NCBI RefSeq assembly: GCF_030244015.1 | Contig: NZ_JASSYX010000002.1 | Location: forward strand, 248,001-312,000 | DNA from: Pedobacter ginsengisoli | Lineage (GTDB): Bacteria; Bacteroidota; Bacteroidia; Sphingobacteriales; Sphingobacteriaceae | DNA: 64,000 nucleotides | Reading direction: 5' to 3' | The notes under the pieces: generated by a model | What the model was told of the DNA's origin: nothing | Database searches by the model: none | What the model saw: the letters and a program-made list of their open reading frames with translations, nothing else | Program-made: the position numbers and the translations under genes | Shown here: piece after piece, positions 26,145-36,662 of the stretch | Position numbering within the stretch: position 1 is the first letter of the stretch | How the letters are laid out: each line of letters starts with the position of its first letter

Positions 26145-29114
26145 TTATTTGTAAACCTGATCTTCTCTTTTGCGCGTAAACTCCACCACAAATGGGGTTG
26201 CTACGAACAATGATGAATAAGTACCGAAGATTACACCAATTAGCATTGCAAACGAAAACCCTCTCAGGATATCGCCACCGAAGAAGAACAATACCAATAA
26301 TGCAAGCATCACACACAATCCCGTAACTACGGTCCGGTTTAGCGTGCTGTTCAGTGCATTGTTTACAATGGTAGGCATATCTTCGTTTTTGTGACGGCTT
26401 TGCCCCAGGTATTCCCTTACACGGTCAAATACAACAACCGTATCGTTCATAGAATAACCCATTACGGTTAGAATTGCCGCAATGAACTGTTGGTCAATGT
26501 CCAGGGAGAATGGCAGCCAGCCATTGAATATAGAGAAGATCGCCAGCAATACCAGCACGTCATGAGATAATGCAATCACCGCTGCCAGGCCAAACTGAAC
26601 ATTTTTAAACCGGATCACGATATAAATAAATACTGCAACGATGGCAAGTAATACTGCCCATATCGCAGAGGTTTTAATGTCATTGGCCATTGTCGGGCCG
26701 ATCTTCTGGGCATCCTTAATCTGATACGGGTTTTTTAAACTTTTCAGACCGGCGGCCAGTTTTTGTTCCACCTGGTCATCAATGTTTTCATCGGTTTGGT
26801 CTATCAGATAAGAAGTAGTGATCCTGACCTGATTACCGATCCCAAAAGTTTTCACCTCCGGCGCCTGGCCAAACTCGTCATCCAGCGCATCTCTCACCTC
26901 AATTGTGCTGATGTCTTTTTCAAACTGAACCACATACGCACGTCCACCTTTAAAATCCACACCCAGACTAAATCCTTTAGTAAAGATGGAAATGATACCT
27001 GCTATAATGATGACAGATGAGAAAATATAAAACTTACGGCGGCCACTTACAAAATTAAAGTTCGAGTCTTTAAAAATGTTTGCGGTAAAAGGAATTGAGA
27101 AAGATATCTTACCATCTTTTTTCAGTAAGCCTTCGAATACCAGACGGGTGATGAAGATCGATGTGAAAAGAGACGTAATGATACCGAGTACCAATGTAGT
27201 AGCAAAACCCTTGATCGGTCCTGTACCCAGGTAGAATAAAATAATACCTGTTATTAAGGTTACAATATTAGAATCAATGATTGCAGAATATGCATTACTA
27301 TAACCATCGGCAATTGCCTGACGGACAGCCTTACCGGCTGCCAGCTCTTCCTTGATACGCTCATAGATCAATACGTTGGCATCTACTGCCATACCGATAG
27401 TCAATACCAGACCGGCAATACCAGGCAGGGTCCACACGGCTCCTAATGAGGTCATGGCACCGATCAGGAAGAATAAATTGGTCACCAAAGCGATATTGGC
27501 AACCCAACCAGCTTTACTGTAATAAATGGCCATGAAGATCAGTACTACGACCAAGCCGACAATAGATGAGATCAGACCACTGTTGATAGACTCCTGACCA
27601 AGGGTTGGGCCCACCACATATTCACCAACGATGTGCGCAGGCACAGGTAATTTACCAGCCTTTAACACATTGGCCAAATCTTTGGTTTCCTCTGGTTTGA
27701 AGTTTCCGGAGATCTGGGAAACACCACCCGGAATTTCTCCATTCACCGATGGTGCGGAATAGACCTGATTATCCAGTACAATTGCAATAGCACCTTTGGC
27801 CGCAAAAGCCTCAGCAGTCATTTTTTTCCATTTGGCAGCACCTTCACCAGTCATATACATGGTAACCTCGGGCTTGTTGTCTTCGCTGCTAAAATCGTCA
27901 CGTGCATTGCTTACTGCTTCTCCACCAAGATCCGGTTTTCCGTCAAGGGAAGTTACTTTTATTGCATACAGTTCAAAAATCTTGCTGGTATTTGCAACAC
28001 CCAGGTCAGCAGGTTTTACACCCCACATAAACTTATAGGTCTGAGGGATGATGGATGCAATTTCCGGCCTTTTGAAGAATGCGTTTACTTTAGCTGTATC
28101 TTTTTGAGCAACCCAACCCACAACTGGTCCCGGACGCAAAGATTGCTGTCCGTTTTCCGCTGTAAAAGAAGGAGGGGTTAGCACGGCAAACAAAGGATTG
28201 GATTTTGTCTGCTCCAGTATTTTGGCGGTAGCTGACGTATCTTTAGTATCTTTTGCTTTAGCCAGCCCTGCCAGTTTACTTTCTGATTTAGCAGCAGTAT
28301 CCGCCGCACCTTTAGCAACAGCTGCAGTATCAGTGCTTTTCAATGAAGCGGCAAGTGTCCTGTTGATGTTATCCATAATCGGATACACTTCCTCGTTATT
28401 GTAAACATGCCAGAATTGCAGCTCCGCAGAGCCGGACAACAATTTACGTACACGTTGTTTGGCACTTTCGTCAACACCGGGCAATTCGATCAGGATACGG
28501 TTTGTGCCTTCCTGCTTTTGCATATTCGGGCTCACCACTCCGAATCCATCAATACGGCTGCGGATGATGATAAATGAACGGTCTATCGCGTTATCTGCTT
28601 CTTTCGTAAGGAAATCTTTTACTTCTTTGTTAGTGGCATTTGGTTTTAAAACTGAAGCGTTATCCTGGTTTGAAAAATAATCAGCCAGTTTTCCGTTTGG
28701 ATTTATTTTTTCAAACTCATTTACAAAAGCAGAAATAAAATCTTTACCGCCGGCACTGGTCTGTGCCTGTGCGTTTTTTATTGCAAGGTTTAAATTGGCG
28801 TCATCAGATTCGTTTGCCAGTGATTTAACCAGGTTCGCCAACGATATCTCCATCGTTACGTTCATACCACCCCTAAGGTCAAGTCCAAGGTTGATCTCTT
28901 TTTCTTTACAAAACTGATAGTTGAATCCCAAAAGCGGATAAACCGGTACAGTGGCCATAGAGTCTAAATAAGCTTTTTCCTTATTTGGATCGCCTTTGGC
29001 AAAAGCCTTTGCGTCTTTTTCAACCTTTGAAGTAACAAAGTTGAATGAGAGAGAATACACACAGACAATACCCAGTAGTATTGCCAGAAATTTAATAAAA
29101 CCTTTACCCTGCAT
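26145..29114 (-). CDS. secDF: Fused SecDF protein-export membrane protein
   Basis: The 989-residue protein joins SecD and SecF in one chain. The SecD half has INLGLDLRGGMNVTMEI, a periplasmic P1 domain and GMAVDANVLIYERIKEEL; the SecF half has FSLGVDFKGGRAYVVQF and GYSMNDTVVVFDRVRE. Twelve membrane helices are expected. It uses proton flow to pull proteins out of the Sec channel. Residues near 265-305 form an Ala/Lys/Thr/Asp-rich insert with low complexity (KGAADTAAKSESKLAGLAK). The fused form is normal in Bacteroidota. Confidence 0.94.
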   Translation of the reverse strand: MQGKGFIKFLAILLGIVCVYSLSFNFVTSKVEKDAKAFAKGDPNKEKAYLDSMATVPVYPLLGFNYQFCKEKEINLGLDLRGGMNVTMEISLANLVKSLANESDDANLNLAIKNAQAQTSAGGKDFISAFVNEFEKINPNGKLADYFSNQDNASVLKPNATNKEVKDFLTKEADNAIDRSFIIIRSRIDGFGVVSPNMQKQEGTNRILIELPGVDESAKQRVRKLLSGSAELQFWHVYNNEEVYPIMDNINRTLAASLKSTDTAAVAKGAADTAAKSESKLAGLAKAKDTKDTSATAKILEQTKSNPLFAVLTPPSFTAENGQQSLRPGPVVGWVAQKDTAKVNAFFKRPEIASIIPQTYKFMWGVKPADLGVANTSKIFELYAIKVTSLDGKPDLGGEAVSNARDDFSSEDNKPEVTMYMTGEGAAKWKKMTAEAFAAKGAIAIVLDNQVYSAPSVNGEIPGGVSQISGNFKPEETKDLANVLKAGKLPVPAHIVGEYVVGPTLGQESINSGLISSIVGLVVVLIFMAIYYSKAGWVANIALVTNLFFLIGAMTSLGAVWTLPGIAGLVLTIGMAVDANVLIYERIKEELAAGKAVRQAIADGYSNAYSAIIDSNIVTLITGIILFYLGTGPIKGFATTLVLGIITSLFTSIFITRLVFEGLLKKDGKISFSIPFTANIFKDSNFNFVSGRRKFYIFSSVIIIAGIISIFTKGFSLGVDFKGGRAYVVQFEKDISTIEVRDALDDEFGQAPEVKTFGIGNQVRITTSYLIDQTDENIDDQVEQKLAAGLKSLKNPYQIKDAQKIGPTMANDIKTSAIWAVLLAIVAVFIYIVIRFKNVQFGLAAVIALSHDVLVLLAIFSIFNGWLPFSLDIDQQFIAAILTVMGYSMNDTVVVFDRVREYLGQSRHKNEDMPTIVNNALNSTLNRTVVTGLCVMLALLVLFFFGGDILRGFSFAMLIGVIFGTYSSLFVATPFVVEFTRKREDQVYK

Positions 29115-29268
29115 TTGTTTGTAGTTATTAGTCTATATCAGCTATATCTGTTTTTTAACAAGTCGGCAAATCTAATTATTTTTTTAAATAATAGGCCACG
29201 TTATGAATTTTTTATTATGGAACTCAAAACTATTCGCGCCGGCAAATGTTTGGTAATGTTTGGCTGTG

Positions 29269-29754
29269 CTAAACACGCTCCAATGTGGAGAATGTGAAGG
29301 CCACACTGTTAACTTCGTCTGGCTCATGCCGTTCCGAAGCTGTTTCCTTCCATAGGTTATGATTTATCCCGGGGAAATAAGCGTCAGCCTCATAGGACTG
29401 GTGTACGGTAGTCAGATAAATACGGTCTGTTTTTTCCATCGCGAGTTTATAGATCTCGGCGCCGCCTACTATAAAAACCTCTTCCTCACCGGCGCAGAGC
29501 GCCAGGGCCTCATCTATTGTATTGACAACTTCTGCCCCCTCAATCTTCAGATCTCCGGACCGGGTGATCACAATGTTGCGCCGGTGCGGCAGCGGCTTTC
29601 CAATAGAATCAAAGGTCTTGCGGCCCATGATGACCGTATGTCCTTTGGTGATCGTTTTGAAATGTTTCAGGTCTGTAGGGAGGTACCATAGCAGCTCGTT
29701 GTCTTTTCCTATGGCATTGTTTTCAGCGATGGCTACTACTATACTGACCATCAT
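29269..29754 (-). CDS. folA: Dihydrofolate reductase
   Basis: The 161-residue protein begins [33 protein letters not shown], with the catalytic Asp in LPTDL, then [15 protein letters not shown] and [10 protein letters not shown]. It reduces dihydrofolate with NADPH, restoring the folate oxidised by thymidylate synthase. Its start overlaps the thyA stop by 4 bp, so the two are translated together. Confidence 0.96.
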   Translation of the reverse strand: MMVSIVVAIAENNAIGKDNELLWYLPTDLKHFKTITKGHTVIMGRKTFDSIGKPLPHRRNIVITRSGDLKIEGAEVVNTIDEALALCAGEEEVFIVGGAEIYKLAMEKTDRIYLTTVHQSYEADAYFPGINHNLWKETASERHEPDEVNSVAFTFSTLERV

Positions 29755-30545
29755 ACTGCTACTGCTCCTTTAATGTGCGGGTGCGGATCGTAACCTTTCA
29801 AAGTGAAATCTTCAAATTTGAAATCAAAAATGCCCTTTACCTCAGGATTGATCTCCATGACCGGAAGCACTTTGGGCTCACGGCTCAGTTGCAGCTTTGC
29901 CTGCTCGATGTGGTTGTTGTACAAATGTGCGTCACCAAGCGTGTGGATGAAATCTCCATACTGCAGGCCACATACCTGGGCGACCATCATGGTCAGCAGT
30001 GCATAAGAAGCAATATTAAAAGGTACACCTAAAAATATATCAGCACTTCTTTGGTAAAGCTGGCAGCTCAGTTTGCCGTCAGCCACATAAAACTGAAAAA
30101 AAGCATGGCAGGGCGGCAGGGCCATATTGTCAACTTCCGCAACATTCCAGGCAGAAACGATGATCCGTCTGGAATCGGGGTTATTTCTAATGGTATCAAC
30201 AATCTTGGTAATCTGATCAATGTGTCCGCCGTCAGGCCTGGGCCATGAGCGCCATTGAGAGCCGTATACAGGTCCTAGGTTACCATCTTCATCTGCCCAT
30301 TCGTCCCAGATCCTTACTCCGTTATCTTTTAAATATTTGATATTGGTGTCACCGCTCAAAAACCAGATGAGTTCATGAATGATCGATTTTAGATGCAGCT
30401 TTTTTGTAGTCACCATCGGAAAGCCGTCCTGCAGGTTAAACCGCATCTGGTATCCGAATACGCTGATAGTGCCTGTTCCGGTACGGTCGTGTTTTTGCGT
30501 GCCCTGGTCCAGCACGTGCTGCATTAAATCTAAATATTGCTTCAT
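29751..30545 (-). CDS. thyA: Thymidylate synthase
   Basis: The 264-residue protein has [17 protein letters not shown], the catalytic [13 protein letters not shown] and [18 protein letters not shown]. It makes dTMP from dUMP using methylene-tetrahydrofolate. It is the first gene of a thyA-folA operon. On its strand a TACTTTTG box (30587-30580) lies about 35 bp upstream. Confidence 0.97.
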   Translation of the reverse strand: MKQYLDLMQHVLDQGTQKHDRTGTGTISVFGYQMRFNLQDGFPMVTTKKLHLKSIIHELIWFLSGDTNIKYLKDNGVRIWDEWADEDGNLGPVYGSQWRSWPRPDGGHIDQITKIVDTIRNNPDSRRIIVSAWNVAEVDNMALPPCHAFFQFYVADGKLSCQLYQRSADIFLGVPFNIASYALLTMMVAQVCGLQYGDFIHTLGDAHLYNNHIEQAKLQLSREPKVLPVMEINPEVKGIFDFKFEDFTLKGYDPHPHIKGAVAV

Positions 30546-30830
30546 TGAAATACTAAAAAAATGTTTTTGTCCACGTATACAAAAGTACGGAATATCTTCG
30601 AGAACTTCATCGGGTACGCCCTGCTTTTACTTTGCTGCTTATATGCTTCCGATTGCACTTCGTGCCCGCCGGAAGACCTGGTAGCCGTCTCTGAAAGGTT
30701 AGAAGGTTCAGGGGACCATTCAACCCCCTAGAGACCCCTTTGAAGAAATTGTGAAGAATTCATAAAGATAAGGTGTCATAAAGGAGTCTTATCAACAGCA
30801 GAAAGCATTAGAAAATCAACCGCAAATGCA
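30546..30830. other. Intergenic region between thyA and ispE
   Basis: Apart from the thyA -7 box near 30580-30587 and the ispE promoter at its right end, I see no gene, RNA or repeat that I can support here. Confidence 0.5.
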
Positions 30831-30861
30831 TTGGTCTTAAGACGACCTTTTCGTAAGTTTG
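30831..30861 (+). promoter_or_regulatory. Predicted promoter of ispE
   Basis: TTG (30831-30833), 20-bp spacer and TAAGTTTG (30854-30861) form a perfect match to the Bacteroidota promoter. The TTG is therefore a -33 element and not a start codon. Confidence 0.72.
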
Positions 30862-30887
30862 GCAGATTAAACAAAATCAGGTCATTT

Positions 30888-31691
30888 ATGCTCGCATTTG
30901 CCAATGCCAAAATTAACCTTGGCCTTCATATTACTGAAAAAAGACCCGATGGTTACCACAACCTGGAAACTGTATTTTACCCGGTAAAGATCTATGATGT
31001 GGTCGAACTCACCGATGCAGAGCAGAACAGCTGCGGGGTCAGGGGAACCGATATTCCCGGAGACGCCCGGGACAACATTTGTATTAAAGCTTTTCAGGTA
31101 TTGCAACAGGATTTTGCTTTGCCTCCGCAAAAGATTACTTTATTGAAAAATATTCCTGTTGGGGCCGGGCTTGGCGGCGGTTCTTCTGATGCTGCTTTTC
31201 TGATTAAACTGGTCAATGATAAATTTGGGTTGGGCTTGTCTGTCCCGCAAATGGAGGATTATGCCAGGGCACTGGGGGCTGACTGTGCTTTTTTTATCCA
31301 AAACAGACCGGTGTATGCCTTTGGCAGGGGCGATCAGTTTGCGCCCCTCGACATAGATTTGTCAAATTATTACCTCGTATTGGTGAAACCGCCCGTACAT
31401 GTGTCTACTGCAGCTGCTTACCTTGGAATTACACCTTCAATTTCTAGTACTTCGCTGAAAGATTTAATACATTTGCCTTTGGAAAACTGGAAAACGGATC
31501 TGAAGAATGATTTTGAGGGGCCTGTTTTTATGAAATATCCGGAAACAGAACAGATTAAAACCAGGCTTTATGATGCAGGTGCTGTGTATGCGGCGATGAG
31601 CGGAAGCGGTTCATCTGTATTCGGGATCTTTAGATCCGCGATCAGGCTGACTGATCTGGAAAAGGAAAATCAGGTTTTTTATAACGTTTAG
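30888..31691 (+). CDS. ispE: 4-diphosphocytidyl-2-C-methyl-D-erythritol kinase
   Basis: The ATG at 30888 gives 267 residues starting MLAFANAKINLGLHITEKRPDGYH. The GHMP-kinase loop PVGAGLGGGSSDAA and the end motif SGSGSSVFG are present. It phosphorylates CDP-methylerythritol in the non-mevalonate isoprenoid pathway. Confidence 0.95.
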   Translation: MLAFANAKINLGLHITEKRPDGYHNLETVFYPVKIYDVVELTDAEQNSCGVRGTDIPGDARDNICIKAFQVLQQDFALPPQKITLLKNIPVGAGLGGGSSDAAFLIKLVNDKFGLGLSVPQMEDYARALGADCAFFIQNRPVYAFGRGDQFAPLDIDLSNYYLVLVKPPVHVSTAAAYLGITPSISSTSLKDLIHLPLENWKTDLKNDFEGPVFMKYPETEQIKTRLYDAGAVYAAMSGSGSSVFGIFRSAIRLTDLEKENQVFYNV

Positions 31692-31806
31692 GAACACTAT
31701 AATGTGTGTTTACCTCAGCTACTCTGTCATGAAGGCACCTGCAACGAAGGACGGAAAACATAGGTGATAACAGAACAACGCAAGAAATAACATTGAACTA
31801 GCAATA

Positions 31807-32232
31807 ATGGAAATCAATTTAGTACGTAAAAGCGGCAAATTTAATTTTGAAGCGGAGAATTCATCAGGTTTTAAAGTAGAGCTGGATGCCAAGGAAGCCA
31901 TAGGCGGTACGGGCAAAGGTTTCAGGCCAATGGAAATGCTGTTGGTAGGCCTCGGTGGTTGCAGCGGGATCGATATGGTCAATGTGCTGACCAAGCAAAA
32001 GGAACCGCTGGATGATCTGAAGATCAGCATTAAGGCCACGCGAAAAGAGGAAGAGATGCCGCCGATTTTTGACGTCATCGATATTCATTTTGACCTTTAC
32101 GGGGAGCTGAGTGCGCAAAAAGTGGAGCGGGCTTTGGCTTTGACCTTTGACAAATACTGCTCAGTGTCCAATATTCTGGGCCGTTCAGCGCAATTGAACT
32201 TTACTTATACAATTAACAATAGCAGCAAATAG
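31807..32232 (+). CDS. OsmC-family protein
   Basis: The 141-residue protein has RPMEMLLVGLGGCSGIDMVN with Cys52 and DKYCSVSNIL with Cys118, the two conserved redox cysteines of OsmC/Ohr proteins. Family members reduce organic hydroperoxides; some members with similar GGCS..DM motifs have other roles. It lies 53 bp before the sulfhydrylase gene, a common neighbourhood for thiol metabolism. Confidence 0.85.
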   Translation: MEINLVRKSGKFNFEAENSSGFKVELDAKEAIGGTGKGFRPMEMLLVGLGGCSGIDMVNVLTKQKEPLDDLKISIKATRKEEEMPPIFDVIDIHFDLYGELSAQKVERALALTFDKYCSVSNILGRSAQLNFTYTINNSSK

Positions 32233-32285
32233 CACCGCGTGTGTTAGCTCGATACTTGATACTTAATATTTTGATACAAAATAAA

Positions 32286-33452
32286 ATGCAGGAAGAGAAT
32301 TTTGAAACCCTGGCCATCCGTTTACAGGCCGAAAGAAGCCATTATAAAGAGCATTCTGTGCCCTTGTACCTTACCTCAAGTTACAAATTTGACGATGCTG
32401 AAGAAATGCGGGCCCTGTTTGCCAATGAAAAAGAAGGCAATGTGTACAGCCGCTATGCCAATCCGAATACTGACGAGCTGATCGAAAAGATGGCGGTTTT
32501 GGAGGGTGCGGAAACAGGCTGGGCTACCGCAAGCGGAATGGCTGCGATCTTCACTACTTTTGCAACTTTCCTGAAATCGGGAGACCATGTGTTGTCGAGC
32601 CGTTCTGTATTTGGTTCTACGCACCAGCTGCTCAACAATATTTTTGCCAAATGGGGCATTACATACGACTACGCTGACCTGGATAAACCGGACCAGTGGG
32701 AAAATGGCATTAAGGAAAATACGAAAATCATCTTTGTGGAGACTCCTTCCAATCCGGGAATTGATATTATTGACCTGGAGTGGCTGGGTAAGCTGGCTAA
32801 AAGGCACAATGTGCTGCTGGTCATTGACAATTGCTTCGCGACACCTTACCTTCAGCAGCCAATAAAGCTGGGCGCAGATATTTCTATCCATTCAGCTACC
32901 AAGTTCATCGACGGACAAGGACGTACACTGGGCGGGATCATTTTAGGTTCAGCTGTATTGATGAAAGAAATAGAGGGTTTTGCAAGACACAGCGGACCGG
33001 CGATGTCACCGTTTAATGCCTGGTTGTTGTCCAAAAGCCTGGAGACACTTGCCGTGCGTATGGACAGACATTGCGAAAATGCGCTGAAAGTCGCTGAGTT
33101 TTTAGAGGGTCATGCAAAGATCAAGCGTGTGATGTATCCTTTTCTGCCTTCACATCCGCAATATGCCATCGCTAAAAAGCAGATGAAACAGGGTGGCGGT
33201 ATTGTTACACTAGTTATTGAAGGGGGTGTTGCTGCGGCAAGCAGCTTTATGGACAAACTGAAAATGTTTTCGATCTCCGCGAATCTGGGAGACACCAGAT
33301 CTATTGCCACGCACCCGGCCACGAGCACACATTCAAAATTGACTGAGGAACAACGATTGGAAGTAGGAATAGAGCAAGGTACTGTGCGGTTGTCTATCGG
33401 CCTGGAACACATCGATGATATCCTCGGTGATATTAAACAAGCTTTAGATTAA
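32286..33452 (+). CDS. PLP-dependent trans-sulfuration enzyme (O-succinyl/acetylhomoserine sulfhydrylase-like)
   Basis: The ATG at 32286 (MQEENFETLAIRLQAERS) gives 388 residues. The fold-type I Cys/Met-metabolism motifs are present: VYSRYANPN, ATASGMAAIFTTF, VETPSNPG and PLP Lys in HSATKFIDGQGR. The family includes O-succinylhomoserine sulfhydrylase (MetZ), cystathionine gamma-synthase and lyase. The sequence favours MetZ, making homocysteine for methionine, but the exact substrate is not certain. Confidence 0.85.
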   Translation: MQEENFETLAIRLQAERSHYKEHSVPLYLTSSYKFDDAEEMRALFANEKEGNVYSRYANPNTDELIEKMAVLEGAETGWATASGMAAIFTTFATFLKSGDHVLSSRSVFGSTHQLLNNIFAKWGITYDYADLDKPDQWENGIKENTKIIFVETPSNPGIDIIDLEWLGKLAKRHNVLLVIDNCFATPYLQQPIKLGADISIHSATKFIDGQGRTLGGIILGSAVLMKEIEGFARHSGPAMSPFNAWLLSKSLETLAVRMDRHCENALKVAEFLEGHAKIKRVMYPFLPSHPQYAIAKKQMKQGGGIVTLVIEGGVAAASSFMDKLKMFSISANLGDTRSIATHPATSTHSKLTEEQRLEVGIEQGTVRLSIGLEHIDDILGDIKQALD

Positions 33453-33466
33453 TTCAGCCTGAACCG

Positions 33467-33763
33467 TTACCTGATGTAGTCTCGGTCTTCATCACTCAGC
33501 TCATTTTTAGGGCTGTAATCTTTTTGACGGTCCTCAGGGTAATCCCGGGGACCGTTTTTGTCATACGTGCTTACTGTAGTGCGGGGCCGGCCGGCCAGAA
33601 AGCCAAGTATAAATCCCACAAGGGTACATACACCGACGATCACCAATTTGGAAATATCCTTCTTTACAAAAATAAAGTCAAAGGATACAGGATCTGTATT
33701 GACCATCAGGAAAATGGTGATCAGTACTGTAAATATGATAATGAAAATGGTTTTTGCGCTCAT
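33467..33763 (-). CDS. LapA-domain small membrane protein
   Basis: The 98-residue protein has two membrane helices (residues 5-22 and 40-60) with VNTDPVSFDFIFV between them, as in LapA/DUF1049 proteins. The C-terminal tail is charged and Asp/Arg-rich. In E. coli LapA affects LPS assembly; the role here is by analogy only. Confidence 0.65.
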   Translation of the reverse strand: MSAKTIFIIIFTVLITIFLMVNTDPVSFDFIFVKKDISKLVIVGVCTLVGFILGFLAGRPRTTVSTYDKNGPRDYPEDRQKDYSPKNELSDEDRDYIR

Positions 33764-33821
33764 GTTTACCAGAGGTTAGTTTTTGGATTGACTCGTTTCT
33801 TAATTGGATTGGCTGATTTCT

Positions 33822-36662
33822 TTAAAAGCTGTAATTGAAAATTAATTCTAATATAGGATTTTGGTTGTACACTTTGTTTACAAAAACAAATCTTCCGCCG
33901 ACATCTACCAATGGCATGTAACGGAGCAAGTGCATGCTGCTGCGCAATTCAAAACCAAAGGTTTTAGGTTCTGCGAGGTTTGTTTCTGTACCGATGTTTT
34001 CATAGTGGCAAAACAGGCTGGCCCTCAGGTTTCTGATATAAGCAACCGGTCCCAGCTCAGCATCCGGAAATGCAAAGGGAAAGCGGTAATTGAACAACAG
34101 GGTGTTGTTTAGTCCGCTTTTTGCTTTGATGTTATTGTAGCCGTAGACCGTGTTGATCTCCTGATCAAACCTTCGGATTCCTGTTGCGGTCTGGTAATTG
34201 AAGTTGGCCAGGAAGGAATGATTTCTAGCCAGGCCCGGAAAATAAAGGAACCCCTCGGCAGCAAAGAGGCGGCCGCCCAGCTGGCTGTCAAATGGCTGGT
34301 GCACGTAGACAAATCTCAGTGTCTGTGCCCATCGCGGGGCGATATCTCTCTGTGCAAGCCTCGTGGTATGGGTAAAGGTCATATTGTATTCCATGGGAAA
34401 GATCACCGTTTTGATGAAATTGGATGGAAGGTTCTCTGCATCGTACCGCTGGGTATAACTGGTCAGGGTATTGAATGAAAAGTTGTAGGAATGGTTGAGG
34501 GCGTTGATGCTCAATGGAACCGAGGCCTGCAGCTGTATGTTATTTTCACGCCAGTCGCCCTGCTGTATGCCTGTCTTGCTGTTGTAAAATGTGCGGCGGG
34601 GCCTGTTTCTGTAAGTGGCCCTAAGGATCGGGTAGAGGGCTTTGTAGGAGACGCCGGCGTTGTATTCAAAACGGTTGAGGTCACGGTAGTAGTCGGCCCC
34701 GGCAAAAAGGTCGAAGGTGTTGAGCAGGTTATTGGACCGGAACTGTATTCCGCCCCTGTACTCGTTTTCTATAACCGGGATGACGCTGTGCAGATTGAAC
34801 AGGTTGCCAAAAGTACGGTAGGGTTTGGAGGCATAGCTGCTGTCGGGAATATTGCTGAACACGCTGCCTGTGTTTTCCTGTGTTTCTGCTGCGGCACCAA
34901 AATATACAAAATTCCCCGGATATCCAGGTGCCGCCGTGAACCCCTCAGGATTCTGTTTATCCGTTTTGGTTTCAGCAATTTCATAACCGTTAACACCGTA
35001 ATTGCTGAACAGGAATGACTGCTGGCCCGTTCCGGCATTCGGACTGATATTCTGCGCGCCGTATTTAGAGGCGCTCAGGGCGCTTATCTTTTTGGAGACG
35101 GTGTCGATATGGTAAATGTTGTCAATTCCGTTGTAGTGGGCATTAAAAGCTATTCCCTGCTGAAAATAAACAGGCCTGCTCAGTTGCTGCCGGCTTTCCG
35201 CGATCAGCTGTCGGATACTGTCCGTTCTCTCGGTTGTCCACAGCGCCTTGCCCTGTTCGCTAACGCTGATGTAGGTGATGTGGCTGCCGCTGGGATCATA
35301 GGCAGGGGTCTGAAGGATCAGGTTTTCCGGGTTGGGGATCGTATTTATTATTTTTCCAGTTCCGGCGTCGAGCTCTACCAGGTTACATTTGTTGCTCAGG
35401 TCAAATTTTACAGCAACGATCTTTTTTTCATCTGCGGACAGGGAAGGGGAAAAGAGGCGGCTCCTGCCGGTCAGCTTTTTTGTCTTCCGGGTTTTCAGGT
35501 CGTAAGAGCAGATTACGCTGTAGCTTCTTTGCTTGTATCTGGGGTCGTACCTGGTCTCGTCCCATACAATGGTATTCCCTGCATAACTGAACCATGGTTG
35601 TTCCTGTTCTGCGATGCCGCAAAGGCGACGCTCATTCTTGTTGCTGTCGATGATCACAAAATGATCTGTCTCCGCTTTGCTTTGCTTTAGGGCAAGGATC
35701 CGGCCGTCAGCAAGCCTGACCGGCAGAAAGTAGCTGGTGGCAATGTTTGCTTTCTTGTTAAGGACAGGGTAGGATTGAGACGTTGTGTTTTGGTCCTGCT
35801 GCATCCACTCCTTTTTGAGGAGGGCTGTTGTTTTATCAAACCATGCTTTCGTTCCGGAACCAGTATATTTTTTCAGACTGTTCGAAAAAGGGTAAAGTCT
35901 GAGTGGCCTTTTCCGGATGTCGGTCAGCACGCTGTCGAAGATATTTTTTCCATACTGGCTGCGGATACCGGAAGCCATCAGGTAGCCGAGCTGGTAGTAG
36001 CCTGGTGTGACATCTTTGTCAGATCCGAAATAGGCTTTGGAGTACGGGATTTTTTTGCCATCAAGCAAGCTGGCCCGGTACGGCATGATCCATGAAGGCT
36101 GTCTTCCGCGGCCTGAGTTTGTCAGTGCTGTTTCGATACTGACCGCATCGCCTTCAAAGAACCAGATCGGGATGCTTATCCCGAACCAGGCGAAGTAAAT
36201 ATCTTCCGGAAAAGGATGGGCTTTTCCGCCGGTCAGCTTGTCAAACTGGGCGACGTGCCGGAGCTCGTGAACAGCGAGATTGTTGAGCCAGTCCTGACTG
36301 TCAAATTGCTGGGGTGGGGTGGTGTAGAATTCCGACTTTTTCGGGGCCAGCTGGACGAACCCGTTGGCCACTACTCCGCGGTTTTGGAGTACGATCGGAA
36401 TGCTGGTTTTCCGGATGCTTAAACTACTGCCTGCATGGGGGTAAATGAGGGGCAGGGTATTTGCCATTCTTTGCGCCTCTTTTTCCATTTCGTCCGGATA
36501 GATCAGACGGAATCCGGCTGACTCGATCTGACGCCATTTTACACTAAGTGGATTTTGTCCGGTACTAAAAATCTGTGAAAAAGCTATATGTGAAATTAAA
36601 CTTAAGTTTATTGTTGTTAAAATGCTGAATAACAGTTTATTATTATGTTTTAAAAATGCCAT
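33822..36662 (-). CDS. Large envelope protein: MA-like peptidase domain, beta-propeller and outer-membrane barrel
   Basis: This 946-residue protein has a signal peptide (ending HIAFSQ). Residues 31-180 resemble a gluzincin peptidase, with NLAVHELRHVAQ (His132 to His136, HExxH) and WFFEGDAVSIE (Glu170) as third ligand. The middle, about 290-560, has WD40/TolB-like propeller repeats such as PAYDPSGSHITYIS. The last 300 residues alternate hydrophobic strands and end ILELIFNYSF, as outer-membrane barrels do. It may be a surface-anchored protease; similar proteins in the phylum are mostly uncharacterised. Confidence 0.72.
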   Translation of the reverse strand: MAFLKHNNKLLFSILTTINLSLISHIAFSQIFSTGQNPLSVKWRQIESAGFRLIYPDEMEKEAQRMANTLPLIYPHAGSSLSIRKTSIPIVLQNRGVVANGFVQLAPKKSEFYTTPPQQFDSQDWLNNLAVHELRHVAQFDKLTGGKAHPFPEDIYFAWFGISIPIWFFEGDAVSIETALTNSGRGRQPSWIMPYRASLLDGKKIPYSKAYFGSDKDVTPGYYQLGYLMASGIRSQYGKNIFDSVLTDIRKRPLRLYPFSNSLKKYTGSGTKAWFDKTTALLKKEWMQQDQNTTSQSYPVLNKKANIATSYFLPVRLADGRILALKQSKAETDHFVIIDSNKNERRLCGIAEQEQPWFSYAGNTIVWDETRYDPRYKQRSYSVICSYDLKTRKTKKLTGRSRLFSPSLSADEKKIVAVKFDLSNKCNLVELDAGTGKIINTIPNPENLILQTPAYDPSGSHITYISVSEQGKALWTTERTDSIRQLIAESRQQLSRPVYFQQGIAFNAHYNGIDNIYHIDTVSKKISALSASKYGAQNISPNAGTGQQSFLFSNYGVNGYEIAETKTDKQNPEGFTAAPGYPGNFVYFGAAAETQENTGSVFSNIPDSSYASKPYRTFGNLFNLHSVIPVIENEYRGGIQFRSNNLLNTFDLFAGADYYRDLNRFEYNAGVSYKALYPILRATYRNRPRRTFYNSKTGIQQGDWRENNIQLQASVPLSINALNHSYNFSFNTLTSYTQRYDAENLPSNFIKTVIFPMEYNMTFTHTTRLAQRDIAPRWAQTLRFVYVHQPFDSQLGGRLFAAEGFLYFPGLARNHSFLANFNYQTATGIRRFDQEINTVYGYNNIKAKSGLNNTLLFNYRFPFAFPDAELGPVAYIRNLRASLFCHYENIGTETNLAEPKTFGFELRSSMHLLRYMPLVDVGGRFVFVNKVYNQNPILELIFNYSF

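Noticed and set aside
31692..31806. Possible riboswitch before the OsmC and sulfhydrylase genes
   Set aside because: The gap is short and I could not build a known SAM or cobalamin riboswitch structure from it.
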